In this document: piece by piece, positions 26,113 to 35,183 of the stretch
How positions within the stretch are numbered: the stretch's first letter is position 1
Layout of the letters: each line of letters opens with the position of its first letter
Source: G020354785 sp964521285
GTDB lineage: Bacteria > Bacteroidota > Bacteroidia > Bacteroidales > UBA10428
Direction: 5' to 3'
Length of the DNA: 64,000 nucleotides
Assembly: GCA_964521285.1 (NCBI GenBank)
Contig: CAZFQS010000006.1
Location: 62,001 to 126,000, forward strand
Notes under the pieces: generated by a model
What the model saw: the letters and a program-made list of their open reading frames with translations, nothing else
Database searches by the model: none
Told to the model about the DNA's origin: nothing
Translations under genes and position numbers: made by a program

Positions 26113-26898
26113 ATGCAAATTATAACCTTAACAAGCGACTGGAATAAAAATGACTTTTATCTTGCCTCAATAAAAGGCAGAATACTAAGTTTATGTCCTG
26201 ATGTTGCTATCGTTGATGTTTCACATCAGATCCAGACATTTAATATTTTACAGGCAGCTTTTGTTTTGAAAAACAGTTTCAGGAATTTCCCTGACGGTAC
26301 AATACATATTGTTGCGGTAAATTCAATGGCTGATAAAGATAAAGATCTTGTTTTAGTCAAAGCTTTGAAACATTATTTCATTTCATGCGACAATGGAATT
26401 TTCGGATTATTGCTGGATGAACCTCCTGAAAAAATTATAAAGATAAATACCAAATCAAGCCAGAATAGTTCCTTTGTGGCTTATGATGTATTCAGCAAAA
26501 TAGCATGTGATTTAATAAAAGGTAAAAAAATGGAAAATCTGGGAACTTTGCATAATAATCTTAATAAACAGATTCCCATGTTACCAACGATTGATGAATC
26601 GTTGATTAATGGCAGCGTGGTTTATATTGACTCTTTCAGGAATGCTATTACCAATATACCAAGAGAGTTATTTGAAAAGATAGGAAAAAACAGGCCTTTT
26701 GATATCTTTATTCAAAGCAATCACTATAAAATAAATAAAATCAATAAGACTTATAACGAGACTTCCGCAGGTGAGCTATTAGCATTGTTTAATTCGCTTA
26801 ACCTGCTTGAGATTGCTATTAGCAGCGGAAATGTAGCTGATCTACTCAATCTGAATATAAATTCAATCATAAGGATAAAATTTTACGATAAAAAGTAA
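26113..26898 (+). CDS. SAM hydroxide adenosyltransferase (DUF62 family)
   Basis: A 261-residue protein of the SAM hydrolase (adenosine-forming) family, related to fluorinase and chlorinase. The N-terminal LTSDW matches the substrate-binding LT-D motif, ILSLCPDVAIVDVSHQIQ the second conserved block, and IHIVAVN plus FISCDNGIFGLL the third. The C-terminal beta domain holds GSVVYIDSFRNAITNI. The family usually hydrolyses SAM to adenosine and methionine with water; the reason for this in the cell is unsettled. It is divergent from phoH with 86 nt between the starts. mazG follows after 30 nt. Confidence 0.92.
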   Translation: MQIITLTSDWNKNDFYLASIKGRILSLCPDVAIVDVSHQIQTFNILQAAFVLKNSFRNFPDGTIHIVAVNSMADKDKDLVLVKALKHYFISCDNGIFGLLLDEPPEKIIKINTKSSQNSSFVAYDVFSKIACDLIKGKKMENLGTLHNNLNKQIPMLPTIDESLINGSVVYIDSFRNAITNIPRELFEKIGKNRPFDIFIQSNHYKINKINKTYNETSAGELLALFNSLNLLEIAISSGNVADLLNLNINSIIRIKFYDKK

Positions 26899-26928
26899 AT
26901 CCTGACAATCCTATAATAAAGAAGATAA

Positions 26929-27696
26929 ATGAAAGAAAAACTTGCTTCAATTGAAAGACTATTGAATATAATGGATGAGCTGAGAGCAAAGTGTCCATGG
27001 GACAGGAAACAAACATTCGAGAGTTTGAGAAACCTTACTATTGAAGAAACTTATGAGCTGGCTGATGCTATTCTTGAGAACGATAAGGAAGCTATAAAGA
27101 AAGAGCTGGGAGATTTGTTTCTTCACCTGGTATTTTATGCAAAAATAGGCTCGGAAACAGGTGATTTTGATATTAAACAGATTGCCGATACTATTTCAGA
27201 AAAGCTGATATTCAGGCATCCGCATGTTTTTGGTGATACCGATGTTAAAGATAGTCCGGATATAGTAAAGAAAAACTGGGAGGAGCTTAAAATTAAAGAA
27301 GGCAATCATACGGTACTGGGGGGTGTCCCAAATTCGCTGCCTGCCATGATAAAAGCAAACAGAATACAGGAAAAAGCAAAGGCAGTAGGTTTTGACTGGG
27401 AAGAAAGAAGCCAGGTATGGGAAAAGGTAATTGAAGAATTGAAAGAATTGAAATCTGAGATAGATAAGTCGGATAAAGAAAAAACAGAGAGCGAATTCGG
27501 AGACTTGTTCTTTTCACTGGTAAATGCTGCCCGGTTGTATGACATAGACCCTGAAACGGCCCTGGAAAAAACAAATAAAAAATTTATAAAGCGCTTTAAC
27601 TACCTCGAAGAAAAAACTACAAAAAGCGGCAAAAAATTAAAAGACATGACCCTTGATGAAATGAATCAGTTGTGGGAAGAAGCGAAGAGGATCTGA
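26929..27696 (+). CDS. mazG: nucleoside triphosphate pyrophosphohydrolase
   Basis: MazG hydrolyses canonical and non-canonical NTPs to NMP and pyrophosphate. The 255-residue protein has the two MazG domains: KCPWDRKQTFESL with EETYEL and KKELGDLFLHLVFYA (ExxE-12-ExxD) in the first, and KEKTESEFGDLFFSLVNAARLY in the second. The length is normal. It is probably co-transcribed with the SAM hydrolase gene and ends in a strong terminator. Firm. Confidence 0.96.
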   Translation: MKEKLASIERLLNIMDELRAKCPWDRKQTFESLRNLTIEETYELADAILENDKEAIKKELGDLFLHLVFYAKIGSETGDFDIKQIADTISEKLIFRHPHVFGDTDVKDSPDIVKKNWEELKIKEGNHTVLGGVPNSLPAMIKANRIQEKAKAVGFDWEERSQVWEKVIEELKELKSEIDKSDKEKTESEFGDLFFSLVNAARLYDIDPETALEKTNKKFIKRFNYLEEKTTKSGKKLKDMTLDEMNQLWEEAKRI

Positions 27697-27701
27697 ATAA
27701 A

Positions 27702-27733
27702 AAAAGGCTGTCTCAAAAAGGCAGCCTTTTTTT
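27702..27733. terminator. terminator shared by mazG and the DUF362 gene
   Basis: An AAGGCTG/CAGCCTT stem is flanked by A-runs on the left and T-runs on the right, so it can end transcripts from both converging genes. Confidence 0.85.
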
Positions 27734-27753
27734 ATTCTAAGGAATTATATTAT

Positions 27754-29667
27754 TTATTCAACTATTAACTTCTCTACAGAAGTATACTTACCTGCAGTTA
27801 CTTTTACAAGATATGTACCTTTGGTAAATACTGATACCGGAATTTCTACTACCTTGTTAATAGTTCTGAGGTTATAAATCTGACTGCCTTTTATATCAGT
27901 AATACTGATTTCTGACAGGCCATTTATGGTGTTGTTTATTTCAATATTTAAATTACCGCTTTTCAGAGGATTGGGATAAAGATTCAGGATATCAGGGGAA
28001 TCAATTTTTTTAACATCAATAGCAGTAGGATCATCAGGAGATGAAGCTGTTATTTTTATCAATTCAATACCCTCACCTGTACCAAGGTCCCTTGTGTACT
28101 GCTTGTCAGCCGGGTTGTTCCAGTGTTCGTATACCCCCAGGCTTCCAAGCGTTGACCCGTCACCTTCAGGATCGTATGTAACACCAGGAGCCCAGTTTTC
28201 CGGGTCGGCTGCCTGGACCAGATAATCCGATGTTCCTGCAAAATATGGATATCTTTGAGTGGACGGTTTGTCCTCGTATTCAGTCAGGAGGAAGTCAAAG
28301 CAGACAGACTCTATAGCCAGATTATCCTGTGATAGGAAGAGAGAACTCGGATAATCATCATTAAAGGGTTCCATTTGCCATTTTTCTACCCATCCTTCCC
28401 AGCTTCTTCCTGCCCATATCCCATCCACAATATTGAGCATTGTTTTTCCTCCCATATGCTCATGTCCTATGTAATCCACAAGATGACGGTACCTGTGGGT
28501 CCCTCCGTCTGTTCCGTCATGGTCAGGCAGGGAATAATGCATATCATAGGCAGACTGGCCACTGGTCTGAGCCCCATCCTGCAGGATTGAGCCCTGGTGG
28601 TTTTTTGCTGCCAGCGTAATGCCCCCTGAATCATGTGATTTAAGGCAGGGTATATTGATGAAATAAGATGCATTCACATATTCCTGTGGTATCCGGTAGT
28701 CAAGCTTGCCGTCGCTGAATTTCATCAGTTCTTCTGTTGTTGGTTGAATTTTATGCCTTCCGTTTATACCGTTTCCGTCGCAATAATTAACATCGGGATA
28801 CACAGAATGACACATATCCCAATATGAATCACGAAAGGTCCGGAAAGGGTCACCGATATATATGTCGCTCTGGGCAACTCCTACATTTTCTATTAATTGC
28901 TTGAGTATGGCAAGGACTACTTCGGGTGTGGCATCCATTCTTTCAAAATTGCCAGTTTTTTGTGTACCGCTCACTGCCTGGCTGGAATTTGTTAAATTGA
29001 TCTTAACATAAATTTTTTCTCCTTCAGTATATCCTGCGTCAGCCTTGCCATGAGTCTGGTTAAAATATTTAAACAGGGCATCCCATGCCTGATTAATGGT
29101 TGGTTCATTGGCCAGGTACTTAATTGCTTTTGTAAGCATACTGTCAACTACATCCTGGTCTGTGTTCTGAAACCAGTAATCGTCCGGGACATTTTTGCAA
29201 TTTTCATCTGTAGCATCCGGATCCCACATCCATACAACACGGCCGGGATATATACCGTATGCTTCGCCCATAGGCTGGTTTGCCTCAAAAGCATCTGCTG
29301 TTACCAGTTGCATTGCCTTTGTCCTGCCCGGAGAAGTAACAATTGACAGTGAAATTGCCAGTATCCCTGCAGCAAAGGAAATAAAAGCAATTAAATATTT
29401 TGCCCTGAGAAGGCTGGTTTTAAACTTCCTGAAAGCAACTACTGAACCTGTTAATGATATTAAATAAATTACAAAACCTGCCATAAAAGGTGCAGCTGCT
29501 TTCATGCAGGGATATGTAGCACGGCTTGGTTTAGGTATAACCCTTATCAGAAACCATACTGTTGATAAAACACCCAATACAATGAATAATACTTTTGCCG
29601 GCACTTTCTTTTTTCCAAAAGAGCACTTAATTCGTTCAATCCAGTTGAGAAATCTGTCTTTTTCCAT
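27754..29667 (-). CDS. DUF362 protein with membrane helices and a T9SS sorting domain
   Basis: A 637-residue protein in three parts. Residues 24-110 hold three hydrophobic helices. The large middle part is a DUF362 domain, with YVKINLTNSS, IYIGDP, and INIPCLKSHDSGGITLAAKNHQG (conserved KSH and KNHQG). The last 75 residues are a type A T9SS sorting domain (LYPNPL, ISITDIKGSQIY, GTYLVKV). DUF362 proteins often bind iron-sulfur clusters through a ferredoxin insert, but no such Cys clusters are visible here. A multi-helix N-terminus with a T9SS signal is unusual, as T9SS cargo normally has a cleaved signal peptide. Function unknown. Confidence 0.82.
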   Translation of the reverse strand: MEKDRFLNWIERIKCSFGKKKVPAKVLFIVLGVLSTVWFLIRVIPKPSRATYPCMKAAAPFMAGFVIYLISLTGSVVAFRKFKTSLLRAKYLIAFISFAAGILAISLSIVTSPGRTKAMQLVTADAFEANQPMGEAYGIYPGRVVWMWDPDATDENCKNVPDDYWFQNTDQDVVDSMLTKAIKYLANEPTINQAWDALFKYFNQTHGKADAGYTEGEKIYVKINLTNSSQAVSGTQKTGNFERMDATPEVVLAILKQLIENVGVAQSDIYIGDPFRTFRDSYWDMCHSVYPDVNYCDGNGINGRHKIQPTTEELMKFSDGKLDYRIPQEYVNASYFINIPCLKSHDSGGITLAAKNHQGSILQDGAQTSGQSAYDMHYSLPDHDGTDGGTHRYRHLVDYIGHEHMGGKTMLNIVDGIWAGRSWEGWVEKWQMEPFNDDYPSSLFLSQDNLAIESVCFDFLLTEYEDKPSTQRYPYFAGTSDYLVQAADPENWAPGVTYDPEGDGSTLGSLGVYEHWNNPADKQYTRDLGTGEGIELIKITASSPDDPTAIDVKKIDSPDILNLYPNPLKSGNLNIEINNTINGLSEISITDIKGSQIYNLRTINKVVEIPVSVFTKGTYLVKVTAGKYTSVEKLIVE

Positions 29668-29886
29668 TTCTAATATTTGTTAAAATTATACCGTTTGATT
29701 ATTTGTTATAATAGAATTATAAGCTTGAAAAACAAATATACTTATATTTAGAGATAATGGGGAATAATAACATCTTTTTTAACATATAAATGAAAATTAA
29801 TATTTATTTATAATATTCGAAATGCTTCTTTTATAATTGGCCAATTTTTTTAAATTTATAAGTTTAAATATCTTTATTATTATAGA

Positions 29887-30090
29887 GTGGAAATACCTGA
29901 AAGGTTAAATAAAATATCATCATTTCTTGTTATGGATATCCTTGAAAAAGCACATGTGGGTGTAACTCCCGGAATTGACTTTGGCAATAATGGAGAAGGT
30001 TATTTACGGTTTTCCTATGCAAATTCCTTGGAAAATATAAAGAATGGTTTAGACAGGATTGAAGATTACATAAATAAGTATAATAAATAA
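29887..30090 (+). pseudogene. C-terminal remnant of a class I/II aminotransferase
   Basis: The last 55 of the 67 residues match the C-terminus of PLP aminotransferases: LEKAHVGVTPGIDFG, GEGYLRFSYANS with the substrate-carboxylate-binding Arg, then LENIKNGLDRIEDYI. The rest of the enzyme (over 300 residues, including the PLP Lys) is missing, and the frame is closed by a stop at 29851-29853. The upstream 200 nt are AT-rich and show no homologous remains. It reads as a decayed gene end. A start at the GTG 29887 is not meaningful. Confidence 0.7.
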
Positions 30091-30107
30091 TAAAGATGTA
30101 TGATATA

Positions 30108-31466
30108 CTAGTTTTGTCTTGTTCTTACCACAGTTTTTTCGTTAATCCAGCCACCTATCATATATTCCTGTCCGTCAACGTAACCATGAAAAAATGTTTC
30201 TTCTTTTAAGGGAAAATGAACTGAATACCTGTTAATAAGTGTTTTGGCCTTATCTGAAACACTTGGGTCAGCCATAATTGCTTTTTGATATTTATCAACA
30301 GCAGCCCAGTAAACCGCCCTTTTTTCAAAATCGGACTCACAGGTTTCTTCAGAACTTTTTATATAGGCATCACCAATGAGTATATATGGTTCTCCAAAAT
30401 TATCATTCAGTCTTATTGCTTCATAAGCATGGTTTCTGGCAAGGGAAAAGTCCTTTAAGTTGTCCAAACAAATTTGTGCCAGAATAACATAGAATCTTGC
30501 CTTTGTTTCATTATCAGTTTCCAGTTCAATTGCTTTTTTGAAGTATGATACAGATTTATTGTAATCTCCTGTATTGTGGTATAATGTAGCTATATTTGTC
30601 GCCAAATCAGCAGATGGTTCAATATTAAAAAGTTCTACAAGGACATTTAAATACAACTCCGAGTTTTTGCAATTACTCTTTTCCAGTATTACGGAAAGAT
30701 TTTTCAGCAGTTCAACATTTGCCTTGTCAGCAATAAATTTGGGTTCAAAAATATCTACTAATGTTTCACAATCTGCAGCACCGCAAGCAGTGAAGATTTT
30801 TTCAACATTATCTATGGCTAGTTCAGTTTTATCAGCGGATTTTGATGATTTTAACCTTTCTTCCATAAACCCACTGATTTTTATATAATTGTTGATAACT
30901 TCATCCTTTGGGATAAGTTCACTTTTATAAAGTACGTTTGTAGCCTGCATAAATGTTATGCTAACTGCTTCTTCGGACTTGAATTTCATTAGATCAACCG
31001 ATTTTTTCAGAAAATTGTATGCATTTTCCAGATCAGAAGGACGGTACTTCAGGAGATCAACCCCTTTCCAGCCCAGAACATAACCTTCCTGCCCAAAGTG
31101 TTGTATTCTCTGATCATACAGAATCATTAATGTGTCAATGAATTTGTTAGTAACTTCCTCATCTTCTGAATTTTCAATTTTGTGTTTTAGTATTTTAGCC
31201 CCCATAATATAAATATTCTTGCTTGCTCCGGGACAGCTTTTAAAACAGTATCTCCAGGAATCGTATGCATAATCAAACATGTCAACCTTTACAAATGAAC
31301 TCATATTGGACAGGTTTTTGGCACATTCTACTCTTGAAAGACTGTCAATCCCGTATTTGGGATTTTCATAGTACTTTAATTTCTGAGCATTAGTAAACAG
31401 ACTTACAGTAATAAGTGCACCTACAAATAAAATCTCCCTGAAGCTTACCTTATTAATAATCCGCAT
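30108..31466 (-). CDS. secreted TPR-repeat protein
   Basis: A 452-residue protein with a signal peptide ending near NAQ (about residue 28). TPR helices are clearest at 300-385: LATNIATLYHNTGDYNKSVSYFKKAIEL and KDFSLARNHAYEAIRLNDNFGEPYILIGDAYI. Several earlier helical pairs (70-180) look like weaker TPRs. Six or more Cys residues in the mature part (such as CFKSCPG, CGAADCE) suggest disulfides. It resembles a periplasmic TPR family widespread in Bacteroidota with no known function. It is alone on its strand. Confidence 0.8.
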   Translation of the reverse strand: MRIINKVSFREILFVGALITVSLFTNAQKLKYYENPKYGIDSLSRVECAKNLSNMSSFVKVDMFDYAYDSWRYCFKSCPGASKNIYIMGAKILKHKIENSEDEEVTNKFIDTLMILYDQRIQHFGQEGYVLGWKGVDLLKYRPSDLENAYNFLKKSVDLMKFKSEEAVSITFMQATNVLYKSELIPKDEVINNYIKISGFMEERLKSSKSADKTELAIDNVEKIFTACGAADCETLVDIFEPKFIADKANVELLKNLSVILEKSNCKNSELYLNVLVELFNIEPSADLATNIATLYHNTGDYNKSVSYFKKAIELETDNETKARFYVILAQICLDNLKDFSLARNHAYEAIRLNDNFGEPYILIGDAYIKSSEETCESDFEKRAVYWAAVDKYQKAIMADPSVSDKAKTLINRYSVHFPLKEETFFHGYVDGQEYMIGGWINEKTVVRTRQN

Positions 31467-31637
31467 ATCTTAAATGTTTTATTATTTAAACGTCAAGTTA
31501 TCTATTTTGTATACAAATTCCGCGAAATTAATACTTCAAAGAATATAATACAAACTTTGGGCCAATACTTATTTAAAATTCTTAATAATTATTAATAAAT
31601 ACTTAAAATACTCAATAGCTTTTAATCATATTTGATA

Positions 31638-31645
31638 TAACTTTG
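31638..31645 (+). promoter_or_regulatory. possible -7 element before the HPt gene
   Basis: TAACTTTG matches TAnnTTTG, 52 nt before the ATG. There is no TTG at 19-21 nt upstream, so support is partial. Confidence 0.3.
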
Positions 31646-31697
31646 GCAGCCTGCTAATCGTGATTTGCTTTAATTTACAATATTAATAAAAGCTGAT

Positions 31698-32051
31698 ATG
31701 GCTTCAGAAAAAAAATATGATTTAGGCTTTTTAAAAAGTATATCAAATACTGATGATAATTTCATAAAGGATATGATTCAGACTTTCAAACAGAATACAC
31801 CCCGAATAATCTTTAAAATGGGGAGATACATGAAAAATAAAAAATATATAGCATTAGGGAAGGAAGTTCACAGGCTTATTCCAGGGGTATCATTTCTGGG
31901 GGCAGAAAATATCAAAGACGATTTAGTTAAAATAGAACAATATGTAAATGATAATACAAATCTTGATGATATCCCCGTATTGCTGGAAAATGTTAAAAGA
32001 AATGTAACTGATTTAATTACTCAATTCGATATCGATTTTAACCTTTCATAA
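31698..32051 (+). CDS. HPt-domain phosphotransfer protein
   Basis: A 117-residue, all-helical single-domain protein. The phosphorylatable His is H58 in EVHRLIPGVSFLGAENI; the Lys of the common H-x-L-K-G motif is Ile here but the Gly and the following helix are kept. It would relay phosphoryl groups between a hybrid kinase and a receiver. No such kinase is in the window; the stand-alone receiver at 54001-54381 is one possible partner. The nitrilase-fold gene follows after 14 nt and may share the transcript. Confidence 0.82.
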   Translation: MASEKKYDLGFLKSISNTDDNFIKDMIQTFKQNTPRIIFKMGRYMKNKKYIALGKEVHRLIPGVSFLGAENIKDDLVKIEQYVNDNTNLDDIPVLLENVKRNVTDLITQFDIDFNLS

Positions 32052-32065
32052 TTTTTGCAATCAAT

Positions 32066-32854
32066 ATGGGTTCGGAAAATTTAAGAGTTACATTAATTCA
32101 GGCCGATATAAAATGGGAAGATATTGAGTGGAATCTTAAGAAATTTATGAATATTATCCTTTCTGATTTATCTGCTACTGATTTAATAATCCTTCCTGAA
32201 TATTTTACTACTGGTTTTACAATGAATCCGTATACTTTTGCCAAAACTATGAATTCCGGTCCAGTTAAGTGGATGAAGTCAGTAGTTGATGAAAAACAGT
32301 GCGCAATTACCGGGTCCTTATTGATAAAAGAAAAAAATAAAATTCATAACCGTCTCATATTCATTGATAAAGATAAAAATCTATCTTTTTATAATAAAAG
32401 ACACTTATTTAAAATGGGAGGTGAGGAAAGTTCTCATTCGCCAGGTAAAAATAAGCTGATTGTAAAGATTGGACAATGGAGAATATTCCCGCTAATATGC
32501 TACGATCTCCGTTTTCCTGTCTGGAGCAGATATAAAAACGACTATGATGTACTTATATATGTTGCTAACTGGCCTGCTGCAAGGGATGATGTGTGGAATA
32601 CATTATTAAAGGCCAGGGCAATGGAGAATCAGGCTTATGTTATTGGTGTTAACAGGATAGGAAAGGATGGCCGGAATATTTCTTATTCAGGGAACTCTTT
32701 AATATATGATCCTCGGGGAAAAATATTGGCCAGGCTAAAACATGACAAGGAGAAAACAGAAACATTTACTTTATCTTTAAACAAACTCAATAATTTAAGA
32801 AAGAAATTTCCTGTTCATCTTGATGCCGATAATTTTGAGATATTTACTAAATAA
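32066..32854 (+). CDS. nitrilase-superfamily amidohydrolase, omega-amidase (YafV-like)
   Basis: A 262-residue cytoplasmic enzyme with the nitrilase triad E45 (LPEYFTTGF), K111 (NKRHLF) and C145 (LICYDLRFP). The sequence around these residues and the short length match YafV/omega-amidase, which hydrolyses alpha-ketoglutaramate or ketosuccinamate, often coupled to methionine salvage transamination. Other carbon-nitrogen hydrolases of the family cannot be fully ruled out. It ends in a strong terminator. Confidence 0.88.
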   Translation: MGSENLRVTLIQADIKWEDIEWNLKKFMNIILSDLSATDLIILPEYFTTGFTMNPYTFAKTMNSGPVKWMKSVVDEKQCAITGSLLIKEKNKIHNRLIFIDKDKNLSFYNKRHLFKMGGEESSHSPGKNKLIVKIGQWRIFPLICYDLRFPVWSRYKNDYDVLIYVANWPAARDDVWNTLLKARAMENQAYVIGVNRIGKDGRNISYSGNSLIYDPRGKILARLKHDKEKTETFTLSLNKLNNLRKKFPVHLDADNFEIFTK

Positions 32855-32856
32855 AA

Positions 32857-32880
32857 AAGCAGGCTTTGAACCTGCTTTTT
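32857..32880 (+). terminator. terminator of the omega-amidase gene
   Basis: AAGCAGG/CCTGCTT stem with a 7-nt loop, followed by T residues, two bases after the stop codon. Confidence 0.85.
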
Positions 32881-32908
32881 AGATATCTTGTAATGAAACA
32901 CTTAATAT

Positions 32909-33181
32909 TTACTTATCATATCTGGAACGTGAATTTTTATTCCTTGGTTGTGATTGTTTAACTACAATAATATTTCCGTTAAGCTCAGTATCATTCAGCT
33001 GATTAATTGCTTCATTACCTTCTTCATCATTAGGCATTTCAACAAATCCGTAACCCTTGGATCTACCGGTTTGATAGTCAATAATTACTTTGGCTGATGT
33101 AACTTCACCAAATTTTTTAAAGGCTTCCTTGAGATCATCACCAGTGGTCTCATGATTTAATTTTGCAACAAAAATATCCAT
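32909..33181 (-). CDS. small RRM-type RNA-binding protein
   Basis: A 90-residue single RRM protein: RNP2 is IFVAKLNH at the N-terminus and RNP1 is KGYGFVEM near 44-51, with a basic tail (PRNKNSRSRYDK). Such short RRM proteins are common in Bacteroidota and cyanobacteria and bind single-stranded RNA, often linked to cold or stress. The ATG at 33181 gives the standard RRM start; the upstream ATG at 33214 would add 11 unrelated residues. It is transcribed away from the rubredoxin gene. Confidence 0.92.
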   Translation of the reverse strand: MDIFVAKLNHETTGDDLKEAFKKFGEVTSAKVIIDYQTGRSKGYGFVEMPNDEEGNEAINQLNDTELNGNIIVVKQSQPRNKNSRSRYDK

Positions 33182-33311
33182 AAAAAAAGTTTTAAAATTA
33201 TAAAAGAAATGCAAATCTAATTTTAATTTTTAATTAAAAAAAATTTTTTAATTCATACTGAAGTTTGATATCTGTATTGTTCTTGTATGATAAGAGAATC
33301 ATATATTTTTA

Positions 33312-33319
33312 TATATTTG
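33312..33319 (+). promoter_or_regulatory. possible -7 element before rubredoxin
   Basis: TATATTTG matches TAnnTTTG and lies 22 nt before the rubredoxin ATG. No -33 TTG at the right distance is seen. Confidence 0.35.
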
Positions 33320-33341
33320 AACCAGAAAATAATTTTAAAAG

Positions 33342-33506
33342 ATGAAGAAATATAAATGTACTGTTTGCGGTTATATTTATGATCCTGAAGAAGGTGATCC
33401 TGATGGAGGAATTTCTCCCGGGACACCCTTTGAAGAAATCCCTTATAACTGGGTATGTCCGGTATGCGGATCTTCAAAAGACGATTTTGAAGAACTGGAT
33501 TTATAA
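33342..33506 (+). CDS. rubredoxin
   Basis: A 54-residue protein with the two rubredoxin knuckles CTVCGYIYDP (Cys 6 and 9) and CPVCGSSKDDF (Cys 39 and 42), which bind one iron atom. The DPEEGDPDGGI and PGTPFEEIP loops between them are standard. It is a one-electron carrier in the cytoplasm, often serving superoxide or peroxide reduction or alkane and lipid redox in anaerobes. No partner gene is adjacent. The gene is short but the sequence is unmistakable. Confidence 0.97.
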   Translation: MKKYKCTVCGYIYDPEEGDPDGGISPGTPFEEIPYNWVCPVCGSSKDDFEELDL

Positions 33507-33530
33507 ATATTAGATTTTATTTCTGACATT

Positions 33531-35000
33531 TTAGGGGATTTTATCCTCAGGAATGTTATTAAGAACTTCAATAAGCAAATCCCAGAACTTCTTTGTTGAT
33601 GAAATATCTACTCTTTCATCAGGTGAATGAGCTCCCCTTATTGTCGGGCCAAATGAAATTATATCCAAATCTTCATATTTATTGAGAAAAAGACCACATT
33701 CCAGACCAGCGTGTATTGCCTTTACTTTGGCACTTGTCCCAAATAGTTTTTTATATGACTTTTTAGTAATTTGAAGTATTTCAGATTTCATATTCGGATT
33801 CCAGCCAGGATAACCATTGATATGTTCGACTTTAGCATTTACCATATTAAAAACACTTCTTACAGCATTGGATATGTTGTTCTTTGATGATTCCAGTGAA
33901 CTTCGCTGACTGGTGGTTATTTTAATTTCATTCTTAGTCTCAAATTTAACAGATGCTAGATTTGTTGATGTCTCAACCAGCCCTTTCATAGTCCTGCTCA
34001 TTGCAATTATGCCATCCGGACAGGCATATAGTGAATTCAGCAATCTGCTTTGTGATTTTTTGTTAAGAGCCTGCTGAGGCATTTTTACCGCGGTTAAATA
34101 TATTTTTAGATTAGGCTCAGTGATCATTAACTCATTTTTAATCGCGATAACATACTGGTTAAGATGTTCTTTCAGTATCTGTTCATTATTTTTGGGTATT
34201 GAAATTATTACGTATGCTTCTCTGGGTATTGCATTTGGTAAGTTGCCACCTTCAAATTTAACTATCTTTATTTTCAGCTTTTTGGTGGCAGTCCATAGAA
34301 AACGATTTAAAATTTTTATTGAATTCCCTCTTCCTTTATCTATGTCACCTCCTGAATGCCCCCCTGCCAGTCCGGTTACAACAATCTTAAATGAAACATA
34401 GCCCTTTGGTATTTTTTTTGTTTTAATTTTTATTCTGGCAATAGTATTTATACCTCCTGCAGATCCAATGAATAACTCTCCTTCATCTTCAGAATCAAGA
34501 TTAATTAATATTTTGCTGTTAAAAAATTGAGATTGTATGTTAAAAGCCCCTTTTAATCCCATTTCTTCATCAACGGTGAATAAGCATTCAATTGGACCAT
34601 GCTTGATTTCCTTATTTTCTAAAATTGCAAGCTGAGCGGCAATACCTATACCATTATCGGCTCCTAACGTTGTACCATCAGCCTTAACCCAGTTGCCATC
34701 TATCATTGTTTGTATAGGGTCACTATCAAAATTATGGTTTGTTGAACTGTTTTTTTCACATACCATATCTACATGACTTTGTAAACAGACAAGTTTCTTA
34801 TTTTCGCAATTATGATGAGCAGCTTTTTTAATAAGAACATTACCTGCATGGTCTTTCTTAGGTTCAAGCTTATGTTTTTTCCCAAATTCCATAAGATAAT
34901 TAATTATTCTTTCCTCTTTTCCTGATGGTCTGGGAATTTGACAAATTTCATCAAAATAAGTCCAGAGTGGTTTTGGCGGTATGTCTCTAATGCTTTTCAT
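33531..35000 (-). CDS. pepD: aminoacyl-histidine dipeptidase (cytosol non-specific dipeptidase)
   Basis: A 489-residue M20 family zinc dipeptidase. Metal and catalytic motifs are LQSHVDMVCEKN (near 73-84), TLGADNGIGIAAQLA, FTVDEEMGLKGA with the general-base Glu, NLDSEDEGELFIG, and the C-terminal HAGLECGLF. It cleaves Xaa-His and other dipeptides in the cytoplasm. Length and start are normal. It stands alone. Firm. Confidence 0.96.
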   Translation of the reverse strand: MKSIRDIPPKPLWTYFDEICQIPRPSGKEERIINYLMEFGKKHKLEPKKDHAGNVLIKKAAHHNCENKKLVCLQSHVDMVCEKNSSTNHNFDSDPIQTMIDGNWVKADGTTLGADNGIGIAAQLAILENKEIKHGPIECLFTVDEEMGLKGAFNIQSQFFNSKILINLDSEDEGELFIGSAGGINTIARIKIKTKKIPKGYVSFKIVVTGLAGGHSGGDIDKGRGNSIKILNRFLWTATKKLKIKIVKFEGGNLPNAIPREAYVIISIPKNNEQILKEHLNQYVIAIKNELMITEPNLKIYLTAVKMPQQALNKKSQSRLLNSLYACPDGIIAMSRTMKGLVETSTNLASVKFETKNEIKITTSQRSSLESSKNNISNAVRSVFNMVNAKVEHINGYPGWNPNMKSEILQITKKSYKKLFGTSAKVKAIHAGLECGLFLNKYEDLDIISFGPTIRGAHSPDERVDISSTKKFWDLLIEVLNNIPEDKIP

Positions 35001-35183
35001 AATTTCTGAAGTTATATTTATTATAATACAACATAATGACGAATATAATTTATCTTACATTTGTAACCTAAAAAAATGATGTCAAAATCTTTTTAATAAT
35101 GATATTTTATTTTTTACTTTCGTCCCTGTTAACATAATATTTTAGACAACAAATAGTCCTCCATATAGAGATTTTCAAGTTAT

